From Cornus controversa (lineage: Eukaryota; Streptophyta; Magnoliopsida; Cornales; Cornaceae), in assembly GCA_026545225.1 (NCBI GenBank), contig CM048845.1, positions 91,576,533 through 91,640,532 on the forward strand: a stretch of 64,000 nucleotides of DNA, written 5' to 3'. Below are positions 34,423 through 46,500 of the stretch, piece by piece (position 1 is the first letter of the stretch; the number at the start of each line of letters is the position of its first letter). A model generated the notes under the pieces. It saw only the letters and a list, made by a program, of their open reading frames with translations. It searched no databases and had not been told where the DNA came from. The position numbers were made by a program, and so were the translations under genes.

Positions 34423-35721
34423 CGTGCGATGCACGTTGATTAAAAATAAATTAAAATTTTATTATAATACCCAAAACATTCAAAACTATTATAACACATC
34501 CAAACACATTAATTCAAACACCCAAAACTATTTTCATTATGTAACCTTAGTAATATAAACTCATTTGTTTTTAAAAAATAAAACTAAAAATTAACTATTA
34601 TTGACATGGAAGGAATCAAGTATAAACTATAAGAAATCAAAAGATATAATTTTAACCATTTTTAAACAATCTATTACTATTCTTTTGAAAATTCTCAACA
34701 CTTTATCCTTTTTATATTTCTGAATTCTTTAAATAAATTATTCTCAAGTGAAATTCCATTGATAACTGTCACCACAAAACTATTTTTGACTATGTCATTT
34801 TTATTATTGTCTATCTTGATCATAAAAAGAAACAATTTTCCTTTGTAACTTGTCACTTTGTCATAAAATTCATTCATCTCCACGTCCTACAAAAAGAACA
34901 AATTTATTTTAGTTATATTGATACATTTCAAATGAATTATTTTATCCATAAATTTTATGAGTGAGAAAAAAAATATTACTTTACTTTTTAACTGTATTAG
35001 CTCATCTAGTGAACAATTTCTTAATGATTGAGAATCATCAAATATTGTTAGATATGCATTATTTGTTATATCTTTGACTCAAAGTTGCATCATAAATCTG
35101 CATAAATGAGTATACTTTATTGACACATAATAATAAAGAATAACATATTTGTCATATTATAATTTTTTTAAAAGTAGAATGTTTAAAGATATAATAATAC
35201 TTTTGAAAGCATTTAGCGTCTTTTATTTTGCAATTAGTACAACTGAGTCCATTATTTCGTGCTTCAATTTCTTCTTGCATTGCTTACATGCATTGTACTA
35301 TGGTTTGCCTACATTTTTAATCTCTATAATTATTGTTTCAAAAAATTAATGTGTTTTCTGCAAGTTGAGTGACAAAATATATTTTTTTAACATAAATTAA
35401 TTATAATCATGTGATATGATAAAGAAAAATTAAATGAATATATAAAAAATAATAATAATTTAATACATTGAATGCCATTGTGGAATTTTCAATTATATCT
35501 TCAAGTGGAAGTTTCTCAACCTCTTTGAATAATTGATATTTTGAACTTGAAATGAGAGCATATGTGCCATTGTTATTTATGCTTTCTTCAAACCTGTCAA
35601 AGCATAATAAATTATTGGAACAATATGTTGTTGATATGTTCAAATGCACATACACACAATCATTAATTATACCTTATTATGAGTTTTATGAATAAAGAAA
35701 GTTATAATTTTTGTTTATTTT

Positions 35722-37145
35722 TGATAAGTGTTCAATTCTATGCATTTGAACCCTCTTTATTGCATATGTTAGTTCCATTTTTGCGTTTACCGAGATATGT
35801 TTACGGTATTTTTGTGTTTTTGATGTATTGCAGGTATTGGAGTAAATGGAGCAAAGTTGGAAGTTTTCTGCAGTCAAGAGATGAAATCAGAAACTGTTGC
35901 CAAGGCATTTCGATCAATCGAGATGTGGATTTCGATCAATCGAAATTTCGATTGATCGAAATCTCATTTCGATTGATCGAAATCTCGATCAATCGAAATG
36001 CAATTTCGATCAATCGAAATGCTGCAGAGCCCACTTGGCCACTTGCTCACCTGCTCTCCCACTTGCAACAAAATCCCCCTTTTTGCACGACTTAAGGGGA
36101 TTGTCTGACTTGAACAAGACTTTTGGGGGCCTTCTTGATACAAGAGATATATATAATGATATATATATATATATGGTGGGCCCAAAGGAGCCAAAAAGCA
36201 TACAAAAAGCACCAAAAGCCACATATCTCATATCTCTCAAGATATACAAATCAGAAGAAGAAGAGAGAGACCTTCGGGAGAGGAAGAGGAAGGGCTGAAC
36301 CAGACCAAGAAGCTTCATTCTCTTCATCAATGGAAGGGTGCAAGGCAACCATGAGCAACTAACTCTTCTACTAGGGTGTTGGTTTCAACCCCTAGCCATG
36401 TAAACTTGTTCATCTTTGTAGCTCTTGGGACTTGTAATTAAATGTTGATTATTTAGCCTAGTGATTATGTACACAAATACATTTCTTTTATATATTCATT
36501 TGATTTGGAATTTATTCTTGTCTTAGAGTAGGTTTTGTCACTTGAATGCACAACATTTGCATATTCCACAAGAAGTGCAAATGATGGCTAGATAATGGTG
36601 TTTAAATGAATGTGTGATGCTAGTTTGTATAGACCATGCCAAGACAAGGTAGTTTGGATGCATGTAGTGTTCACTTAGAGAGTAGAGTAAGTAGGTAGTT
36701 AGTTAGGTTGAAGAGCTATGCTTGTTGAAGATGGATTATGATAGGTTAGCACACACATTGATCTTTTGATATGTCATTGAGGTCACAAGCCTAATGTCAT
36801 TGTTAGGCATTTAATTAATGAATCCCTTGCTTGCTACACTTATGAACATGTGAATGGCTAGGGGTGGAAACCAACCCTAGTTCTCTCTCCCAACTTTACT
36901 TTTTAATTTTATTGTCATTTCCTTTATGCAATAGTTTCTAAACACAAAACCAAAAATCTGTTTTGTTTGAATTAAAGTAGAATTAATCTTTCTCTAAGAC
37001 AATTAACGACTAGTCCTCGTGGGATCGATACCCTCTATATAGAACCTTATCTGCAAAGATTCGTGCTCTTGCGAGTGGTTAAATTATATTTTGATAAAAA
37101 GGGCAAAAATTAAGCTTGCAATATAATTTAGTTCCGACCACATCA
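35722..37145 (+). mobile_element. solo LTR of a gypsy-like retrotransposon
   Basis: 1424 bp from TGATAAGTGTTCAATTC to CGACCACATCA, flanked by a perfect 5-bp duplication ATTTT (35717-35721 and 37146-37150). No interior and no second LTR, so it is a solo LTR left by LTR-LTR recombination. The start TGATAAGTG is shared with the LARD-like element at 3610, and the TCGTGGGATCGATACCC region near its end resembles that element's TTCGACCC region, suggesting one lineage. Short frames inside it are not genes. Confidence 0.9.
35907..36020 (+). repeat. six-copy palindromic TTTCGATCAATCGAAA cluster in the solo LTR
   Basis: Six copies of CGATCAATCG or its inverse CGATTGATCG start near 35910, 35932, 35950, 35970, 35987 and 36007, in the order forward-forward-reverse-reverse-forward-forward, with TTTCGA/TCGAAA borders. 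The whole can fold on itself. It lies in the U3-like half of the LTR. Confidence 0.85.
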
Positions 37146-37717
37146 ATTTTCAATTTGATTTTTTAACTTTTGATAGTGGATTAGCTTCCACCTATCATGT
37201 TATACCAGTCATTATATTTTTTAAGTAAAATAAATAATTAAAACTTAATATAAGTAAGAAGAAATAAATAACAAATCAATATCGTAATGTTTTAACTTTT
37301 TCAATTTCAATGTTAAATTGTAATGTAGATCTAGTTCGGTTGTGTTTGAAGACCCAAACCTAAAATATAATATTATTTTTTATTTTATATTCATTTAGAT
37401 ATAATAAAAAATATAAAGTGAATAATTTCAATGTTATGTGATAAGTTACCTTTGAATGTGTTGATTAACAAATGTGTAACTGTGATAATAGGCTTTTCGT
37501 TTATTAGTTTCATTATTAAATTTTCTTCATTCTCAGCAAGATCATCCCACAATGTCAAAGTACTTGAACTGTTATAAAAAATAATAATTCAATAATTTAT
37601 AATGGTAATTATGAGCATTTATGTATATCCATTATAATGATATCTCACAATTTAGATGTCCCTCCATTATTCTTCTTAGCTATGTTAAATGCAGACTTCA
37701 ATAATGATTTTCAAAGC

Positions 37718-38415
37718 TAGGAGTGACAGAATTAGACACAATAGCACGACATGAATTAAGCGAGTTTGAATTTGAAGTAAGCAGACACGTTTAGTAAATA
37801 GGTTAACACGAACACGACACGCAAAAATTAAGTTGAGTTTAAATTTAAGTTGTTTAGCCCGTGACACGATTAAAACACGATTACGACATAAGTTATTCAT
37901 ATGTTATGATTTTATACAAACTTATATATACATAATTATATATATTATAATTGTTTGTAATTTATTTGTTTGTTTATAGGATTGATGTAGCCATAAAATG
38001 CAAATATGAGATTGTTATGGTATTTTTCCAGTTGTTAAATCACCTTAATAAGTTTTTAAGTTTATATATAGATAAAAATTTTATAATATAGTTTGATTTT
38101 ACGATTTATGTATTGATATGTACTTTATTTTTTATATGATCTTCAGAGAGATTTTTAGGGGTGGAGAAACTCATATGATATAAGATAAACAGATTAAAAA
38201 GAATATTAAACAAGTTATGTCATTGTAAAATATGTTTATTAAACAGGTTACATGGGTCTATACGGGTAACACGTTGAATAAACGGGTTGGGTTAGTGTTA
38301 GGGTATCTGATGCAATTATTACATAAGTCGGGTTAGGGTTGAACTGTTTAGTAGAATACTTATAGATTGACACGACATCATGAACACAACATGGGAATAC
38401 GAATTGCCACCCCTA
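37718..38415. mobile_element. hAT-type MITE 4, inserted in the RPA-like pseudogene
   Basis: 698 bp with imperfect termini TAGGAGTGACAGAATT and (inverted) TAGGGGTGGCAATTCG, flanked by an 8-bp duplication with one mismatch: TTCAAAGC (37710-37717) and CTCAAAGC (38416-38423). The subterminal regions are full of ACACGA/TCGTGT-type words. Non-coding. Confidence 0.85.
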
Positions 38416-41400
38416 CTCAAAGCATCTAGCGAGAGTAAAAATTAAACTTATAGATTTATATATAAGAGAAAGTATATATAAGGAGAATAAAGAGTTAAAA
38501 GAAAACAAACCTATATATATATTTTTTTCATCAATGTACTTGTTCAAGTCCTTAAAGTCCACAAAATTATATTTTATTTTTTTAAAACTTACAACTTCAA
38601 GCTCATCTCATATAATTTTATTTTAGATAATAATTCCATAAGTTTTACGGTATAACTTTAATTTTATATTAGTATATTATTTCACCATCAAAATAATAAA
38701 ATATCAAAGATATACGCGCACACACACACACACAATTACTAAAAGTACAAAGAGGTTTAAAAGTTTTATTAAATTTTTTATTTTTATAATGCATTCTTAT
38801 TTTTTTATTATAATATATTTATTTTAATAAATATATAGAAACATAATATTTCCATAAATCTTAAACACCAAGTGTTCTTTTCTAATTCTATTTATTATTT
38901 GCCTCAAACATTATCTCTAACAAAAAATTTTCCTATTTCAGAAAAAATAAAAATAACATTATAATTCATACTTTTATAAATTTTCTAATTCTATTTTTTT
39001 AATTTCAAAAATAAAAAAGAAAGGATTTTGTTGACTAATTCTATTTTTTTAATTTAAAAACAAAAAAATAGTGTACTGAAACTAAAAAACGCCTTTTGTA
39101 CTCTTAATAGTAGTATAGATTTTAAATTTTAAAAATAAAAAGGAAAGGGTTTTGCTTGGGTAATTCTATTTTTTTAATTTCAAAATAAAAAAGAAAATGA
39201 TTTTGCTTGAGTAATTCTATTTTTTTAATTTAAAAATAAAAAAAATAGTGTACTGAAACTAAAAATCCCCATTGTACTTTTAATAATAGTATAAATTTTT
39301 AATTTCAAAATAAATAGGAAAGGGTTTTGCTTTGGTAATTCTATTTTTTTAATTTTAAAATAAAAAAGGAAAGGATTTTGCTTGAGTAATTCTATTTTTT
39401 TAATTTAAAAATAAAAAATGAAAGGGTTTTGCTTTTTTAAATTTAGAAATTAGATATAAAGACAAAGGGTTTTGCTTGGAAAAGTGTTTTACTTGGGTCA
39501 TTTTATTTTTTTAATTTCAAAATAAAAAAGGAAAGGGGGTTTTGCTTGGCTAATTCTATTTTTTTAATTTTAAAATAAAAAAAGAAAGGATTTTGCTTTA
39601 GTAATTCTATTTTTTTAATTTAAAAATATAAAAAAGTGTATAGAAACTAAAAATCTCTTTGTACTTCTAATAGTAGTATAGTTAATGTACTGAAACTAAA
39701 ATCCCCTTTACACTTTTAATAGTAAGTATAGATTTTTAATTTCAAAATAAAAAAGGAAAATGTTTTTTATTTGCATAATTCTATTTTTTTTATTTCAAGA
39801 TAAAAAATGAAAGGATTTTACTTGAGTAATTTTATTTTTTTAATTTAAAAATAAAAAATGAAATGGTTTTGCTTTTTTAAATTTAGAAATTAGAAATAAA
39901 AAGAAAGGGTTTTGCTTGGAAAAAGATTTTACTTGGATAATTTTATTTTTTTAATTTCAAAATAAAAAAGGAAAGGGTTTTGCTTGGTAATTATATTTTT
40001 TTAATTTCAAAATAAAAAAGAAAGTGACTTTTTTTGAATAATTCTATTTTTTAATTTAAAAATAAAAAAATAGTATATTGAAACTAAAAACCTCTTTGTA
40101 CTTTTAATAGTACTATAAAATACTATTTTTTTAATTTTTTTAAAAAAATAGTGTACTGAAACTAAAACCACTTTGTACTTTTAATAGTAATATAGATTTT
40201 TAATTTCAAAATAAAAGGAAAGGGTTTTGCTTGGATAATTCTATTTTTTTATTTCAAAACAAAATAAGGAAAAGATATTGCTTGAGTAATTCTATTTTTT
40301 TAATTTAAAAATAAAAAAAATAGTGTACTGAAACTAAAAAGTCCCTTTGTATTTTTAATTTTGTACTTTTAATAGTAGTATAGAAATTCTATTTTTTTAA
40401 TTTTAAAATAAAAAAATAGTTTACTGAAACTAAAAAACTCCTCTGTACTTTTAATAGTAATATAGATTTTTTAATTTCAACATAAAAGGAAAGGGTTTTG
40501 TTTGGGTAATTCAAATTTTCTAATTTCAAAATAAAATAAGGAAAATATTTTGCTTGACTAATTCTATTTTTTTAATTTAAAAATAGATAATAGTGTACTG
40601 AAACTAAAAAGTCCCTTTGTATTTTTAATTTTGTAATTTTCATAGTATTATAGAAATTCTATTTTTTAAAATTTTAAAATAAAAAAATAGTGTATTGAAA
40701 CTAAAAAACAACTTTGAACTTTTCATACTAATATAGATTTTTAATTTCAAAATAAAAGGAAAGGGTTTTGCTTGGTTAATTCTATTTTTTTAATTTCAAG
40801 ATAAAATAAGAGAAAGATTTTACTTGAATAATTCTATTTTTTTAATTTAAAAATAAAAAAATAGTGTACTAAAAGTAAAAAATTCCTTTGTACTTTTAAT
40901 AGTAGTATAGATTTTAAATTTCAAAAATAAAAAGGAAAGAGTTTTGCTTGGGTAATTCTATTTTTTTAATTTCAAAACAAAAAAGAAAATTATTTTTGCT
41001 TGAGTACTTCTATTTTTTTAATTTAAAAATAAAAAATAATAGTGTATTGAAACTAAAAAAACCCCTTTGTACTTTCAATAGTAGTATAGATTTTTAATTT
41101 CAAAATAAAAAAGAAAAGAGTTTTATTTGGATAATTCTATTTTTTTAATTTAAAAATAAAAAAATAGTATATTGAAACTAAAAACCTCTTTGTACTTTCA
41201 ATAGTACTATAAGAATTCTATTTTTTTAATTTAAAAAAGAAATAGTGTATGGAAACGAAAAAACTCCTTTCCACTTTTAATACTAATATAGAATTTTAAT
41301 TTCAAAATAAAAGGAGAGGGTTTTGCTTGGATAATTTTATTTTTTTAATTTCAAAATAAAGAAGGAAACGATTTTGCTTGAATAATTCTATTTTTTTAAT

Positions 41401-41639
41401 TTAAAAATAAAAAAAATAGTGTACTGAAACTAAAAAACTCCTTTGTACTTTTAATACTAGTATAGATTTTTAGTTTCAAAATAAACGGAAAGGGTTTTGC
41501 TGGGTAAAATCTATTTTTTTAATTTCAAAATAAGAAAGGAAAGGATTATGTTTGAATAATTCTGTTTTTTTAATTTAAAAATAAAAAAAATAGTGTACTA
41601 AAAGTAAAAAACCACTTTGTACTTTTAATAGTAGTATAG

Positions 41640-43530
41640 ATTTTTAGTTTCAAAATAAAAGGAAAGGGTTTTGATGGATAAAATCTATTTTTTTAATTTT
41701 AAAATAAAAAAAGTAAAGGATTTTGCTTTAGTAATTCTATTTTTTTAATTTAAAGATAGAAAAAAGTGTACTGAAACAAAAACCTCTTTGTACTTTTAAT
41801 AGTAGTATAGTTAGTGTACTTAAACTAAAAACCCCTTTGCACTTTTAATAGTAAGTATAGATTTTTAATTTCAAAATACAAAAATAAAGCATTTTACTTG
41901 GGTAATTCTATTTTTTTATTTCAAAATGAAAAAGGAAAGTATTTTGCTTGAGTAATTATATTTTTTTAATTCAAAAATAAAATAAAAATAGTGTACTGAA
42001 ACTAAAAACCCCTTTGTACTTTTAACAGTAATACAAATTTTTAACTTCAAAATAAAAAGGAAAGGGTTTTGCTGGGTAAAATCTATTTTTTTAATTAGAA
42101 AATAAAAAAGGAATAAATTTTGCTTAGGAATTCTTTTTTTTTTAATTTAAAAATATAAAAAAGTGAACAGAAACTAAAAACCTCTTCAAACTTTTAATAG
42201 TAGTATAGTTAGTGTACTGAAACTAAAAACCCCTTTGCACTTTTAATAGTAAGTATAGATTTTTAATTTCAAAATAAAAAAAGACATGTTTTACTTTTGT
42301 AATCTTATTTTTTTATTTCAAAATGAAGAAGGATATAATTTTGATTGAGTAATTTTATTTTTTTAATTTAAAAATAAAACAATAGTGTACTGAAATTAAA
42401 AAATCTCTTTGTACTTTTAATAGTACTATAGATTTTAAATTTCAAAAATAAAAAAGAAAGGGTTTTGCTTGGTTATTCTATTTTTTTAATTTCAAAATAA
42501 AAAAGGAAATGATTTTCCTTGAGTAATTCTATTTTTTAAATTTTAAAATAAAAAAAAGTGTACTGAAATTAAAAAAATCTTTGTACTTTTAATAATAATA
42601 TAGATTTTAAATTTAAAAAATTAAAAGGAAAGGGTTTTGATTGTGTAATTCTATTATTTTAATTTCAAAATAAAAAGGAAAGGATTTTTTTGAGTAATTC
42701 TATTTTTTTAATTTAAAAATAAAAAAAAATAGTGTACGGAAATTAAAAAACTCCTTTGTACTTTTAATAGTAGTATAGATTTTTAGTTTCAAAATAAAAG
42801 AAAAGGGTTTTGCTGGGTAAAATCTATTTTTTTGATGGTTAAAATCTATTTTTTTAATTTTAAAATAAAAAAAGTAAAGGATTTTGCTTTAGTAATTCTA
42901 TTTTTTTAATTTAAAGATAGAAAAAAGTGTACTGAAACAAAAACCTCTTTGTACTTTTAATAGTAGTATAGTTAGTGTACTTAAACTAAAAACCCCTTTG
43001 CACTTTTAATAGTAAGTATAGATTTTTAATTTCAAAATACAAAAATAAAGCATTTTACTTGGGTAATTCTATTTTTTTATTTCAAAATGAAAAAGGAAAG
43101 TATTTTACTTGAGTAATTATATTTTTTTAATTCAAAAATAAAATAAAAATAGTGTACTGAAACTAAAAACCCCTTTGTACTTTTAACAATAATACAAATT
43201 TTTAACTTCAAAATAAAAAGGAAAGGGTTTTGCTGGGTAAAATCTATTTTTTTAATTAGAAAATAAAAAAGGAATAAATTTTGCTTAGGAATTCTTTTTT
43301 TTTTTAATTTAAAAATATAAAAAAGTGAACAGAAACTAAAAACCTCTTCAAACTTTTAATAGTAGTATAGTTAGTGTACTGAAACTAAAAACCCCTTTGC
43401 ACTTTTAATAGTAAGTATAGATTTTTAATTTCAAAATAAAAAAAGACATGTTTTACTTTTGTAATCTTATTTTTTTATTTCAAAATGAAGAAGGATATAA
43501 TTTTGATTGACTAATTCTATTTTTTTAATT
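41640..43530. repeat. 1.16-kb segmental duplication inside the older array
   Basis: The segment starting about 41640 recurs at an offset of about 1160 bp (TAAAGATAGAAAAAAGTG at 41751 and 42912) and stays nearly identical for roughly 700 bp, including rare variants such as TACAAAAATAAAGCATTTTA. It is a local block duplication in an otherwise diverged part of the array. Confidence 0.85.
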
Positions 43531-46500
43531 CAAAAATAAGAAAAATAGTGTAATGAACCAAAAAAACTCATTTTCTACTTTTAATAGTAAAATGAATTTT
43601 TAAATTCAGAATAAAAGTAAAAGGTTTTGCTTGGATATTCTATTTTTTTAATTTCAAAATAAAAAGGAAAGGATTTTCCTTGAGTAATTCTATTTTTTTA
43701 ATTTAAAAATAAAAAAATAGTGTACTGAAATTAAAAATTTCTTTGTACTTTTAATAGTAGTTTAGATTTTAAATTTAAAAAATAAAAAGGAAAGGATTTT
43801 GCTAGGTAAAATCTAGTTTTTTGAATTTTAAAATAAAAAAGTAAAGGGTTTTGCTTGGATATTCTATTTTTTTAATTTCAAAATAAAAAGGGAAGGATTT
43901 TCTTTGAATAATTCAATTTTTTTAATTTAAAAATAAAAAAATAGTGTACTGAAATTAAAAAATCCTTTTCTACTTTTAAAAGTAGTTTAGATTTTAAATT
44001 TAAAAAATAAAAAGGAAAGGGTTTGATTGTGCAATTATTATTTTTTATTTCAAAATAAAAAAAGAAAGGATTTTTTTCGATAATTCTACTTTTTTAATTT
44101 AAAAATAAAAAAATAGTGTACTGAAATTAAAAAATTCCTTTGTACTTTTAATATTAGTATAAATTTTAAATTTCAAAAATAAAAAGGAAAGGGTTTTGAT
44201 TGTGTAATTCTATTTTTTTAATTTCAAAATAAAAAACGAAAGGATTTCCCTCAAGTAATTCTACTTTTTTAATTTAAACATAAAAAACTAGTGTACCGAA
44301 ATTAAAAAATTTCTTTGTACTTTTAATATTAGTATAGATTTTAAATTTCAAAAATAAAAAGGAAAGGGTTTTGATTGTATAATTCTATTTTTTTAATTTA
44401 AAAATAAAAAAGGAAAGGATTTTCCTTGACTAATTCTACTTTTTTAATTTAAAAATAAAAAATAGTATACCGAAATGAAAAAACTCCTTCGTACTTTTAA
44501 TAGTAGTATAGTTTTTTAGTTTAAAATAAAAGGAAATGGTTTTACTGGGTAAAATCTATTTTTTTAATTTCAAAATAAGAAAGGAAAGGGTTACGCTTGG
44601 ATATTTTCTTTTTCTAATTTCAAAATAAAAAGTAAAGGGTTTTGCTTGGTTATTCTATTTTTTTAATTTCAAAATAAAAAATGAAATGATTTTCCTTCAG
44701 TAATTCTACTTTTTTAATTTAAAAATAAAAAAATAGTGTACCGAAATGAAAAAACTCCTTTGTACTTTTAATAGTACTATAGTTTTTTAGTTTAAAATAA
44801 AAGGAAATGGTTTTGCTGTGTAAAATCTATTTTTTTAATTTCAAAATAAGAAAGGATAGGATTATGCTTGGATATTTTCTTTTCTTAATTTCAAAATAAA
44901 AAGTAAATGGTTTTGCTTGGTTATTCTATTTTTTTAATTTCAAAATAAAAAAGATAGTGTACTGAAATTAAAAAAGTCTTTGTACTTTTAATAGTACTAT
45001 AGTTTTTTAGTTTCAAAATAAAAGGAAATGATTTTGCTGGGTAAAATCTATTTTTTTAATTTCAAAATAAGAAAGGAAACGATTATGCTTGAATAATTCT
45101 ATTTTTTTAATTTAAAAATAAAGAAAATAGTGTACTGAAACTAAAAAACCACTTTACAATTTTAATAGTAGTATAGATTTTTAGTTTCAAAATAAAAGGA
45201 AAGGGTTTTGCTGGTTAAAATCTATTTTTTTAATTTTAAAATAAAAAAGTAAAGGATTTAGCTTTAGTAATTCTATTTTTTTAATTTAAAGAAATAAAAA
45301 AGTGTACAGAAACAAAAAATCTCTTTGTACTTTTAATTGTAGTATAGTTAGTGTACTTAAACTAAAAACACTTTTGCACTTTTAATTGTAAATTTAGATT
45401 TTTAATTTCAAAATACAAAAATAAAGGATTTTACTTGGGTAATTCTATTTTTTTATTTCAAAATGAAAAAGGAAAGGATTTTACTTGAGTAATTATTATT
45501 TTTTAATTCAAAAATAAAAAAAATAGTGTACTAAAACTAAAAATCCCTCTGTACTGTTAATAGTAGTACAAACTTTTAACTTCAAAATAAAAAAGAAAGG
45601 GTTTTGCTGGGTAAAATCTTTTTTTTTAATTTGAAAATAAAAAAGGAATAAATTTTGCTATACTAATTCTATTTTTTTAATTTAAAATTTTAAAAAGGTG
45701 TACAGAAACTAAAAACCATTTTTTACTTTTAATGGTAGTATAGTTAGTGTACTGAAACTAAAATCCCCTTTGCACTTTCAATAGTAAGTACATATTTTTA
45801 ATTTGAAAATAAACAAGGAAATGGTTTTACTTGGGTAATTTTATTTTTTTATTTCAAAATGAAAAAGGAAATAATTTTGCTTGACAAATTCTATTTTTTT
45901 AATTCAAAAATAAGAAAAATAGTGTAATGAACCCAAAAAACTCATTTCTACTTTTAATAGTAAAATGAATTTTTAAATTCAAAATAAAAGTAAAAGGTTT
46001 TGCTTGGATATTCTATTTTTTTAATTTAAAAATAAAAAAGGAAAGAATTTTCTTTGAGTAATTCAATTTTTTTAATTTAAAAATAAAAAAATAGTGTACT
46101 GAAATTAAAAAATCATTTTCTACTTTTAATAGTAGTTTAGATTTTAAATTTAAAAAATTAAGAGGAAAGGGTTTTGATTTTGTAATTCTATTTTTTTCAT
46201 TTCAAAATAAAAAAGGAAAGGATTTTCTTTCTCTACTTTTTAATTTAAAAATAAAAAAATAGTATACTGAAATTAAAAAATTTCTTTGTACTTTTAATAT
46301 TAGTATAGATTTCAAATTTCAAAAATAAAAGGGAAAGGGTTTTGATTGTGTAATTCTATTTTGTTAATTTCAAAATAAAAAAGGAAAGTATTTCCCTTCA
46401 GTAATTCTACTTTTTTAATAGAAAAATAAAAAAATAGTGTACTGAAATTAAAATATTCCTTTGTACTTTTAATATTAGTATAGATTTTAAATTTCAAAAA

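Larger units (their letters stand above)
34695..38610 (-). pseudogene. RPA70-like (replication protein A large subunit) pseudogene
   Basis: Exon-like blocks on the minus strand run in RPA1 order. YNFVDFKDLNKYIDEKN is at about 38525-38575; GGTSKL...DII at about 37640-37716; TLTLWDDLAENEENLI...INTFKG at 37450-37568, with AG and GT splice sites; a block with FEESINNNGTYALISSSKYQ at about 35470-35593; a zinc-finger block ACKQCKKKLK ... CTNCK at about 35215-35320; VKDITNNAYLTIFDDSQSL at about 34987-35097; and EMNEFYDKVTSYKGKLFLF at 34695-34886. Together these resemble the OB-fold domains and C-terminal zinc finger of RPA70, a single-stranded-DNA-binding protein. Stops (a TAG in place of the usual Trp before YNAC, TGA before VKD), a frameshift in the finger, a solo LTR and a MITE disable it. 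Confidence 0.72.
33933..39119 (-). mobile_element. Helitron candidate carrying an RPA-like gene, with three nested insertions
   Basis: Read on the minus strand. The 5' end is TCTATACTACTATTAAGAGT at 39119, preceded by A. The 3' end is CTAG at 33936-33933 followed by T, with a hairpin ACGTGC/GCACGT eight bases before it. This matches Helitron rules: 5'-TC, 3' hairpin plus CTRR, insertion between A and T. The hairpin is split by MITE 3: left arm 33945-33950, other arm 34431-34436. The interior holds a decayed RPA70-like gene, common cargo of plant Helitrons. No Rep/helicase was seen, so it is non-autonomous. Without the solo LTR, the two MITEs and their duplications the body is about 2.6 kb. 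Confidence 0.72.

Noticed and set aside
35679..36362. Several overlapping frames of 79-138 residues
   Set aside because: They lie wholly or mostly within the solo LTR and run through its CGATCAATCG palindromes, giving repetitive SIEIS/DQSK-type peptides. They are shadows of the repeat.
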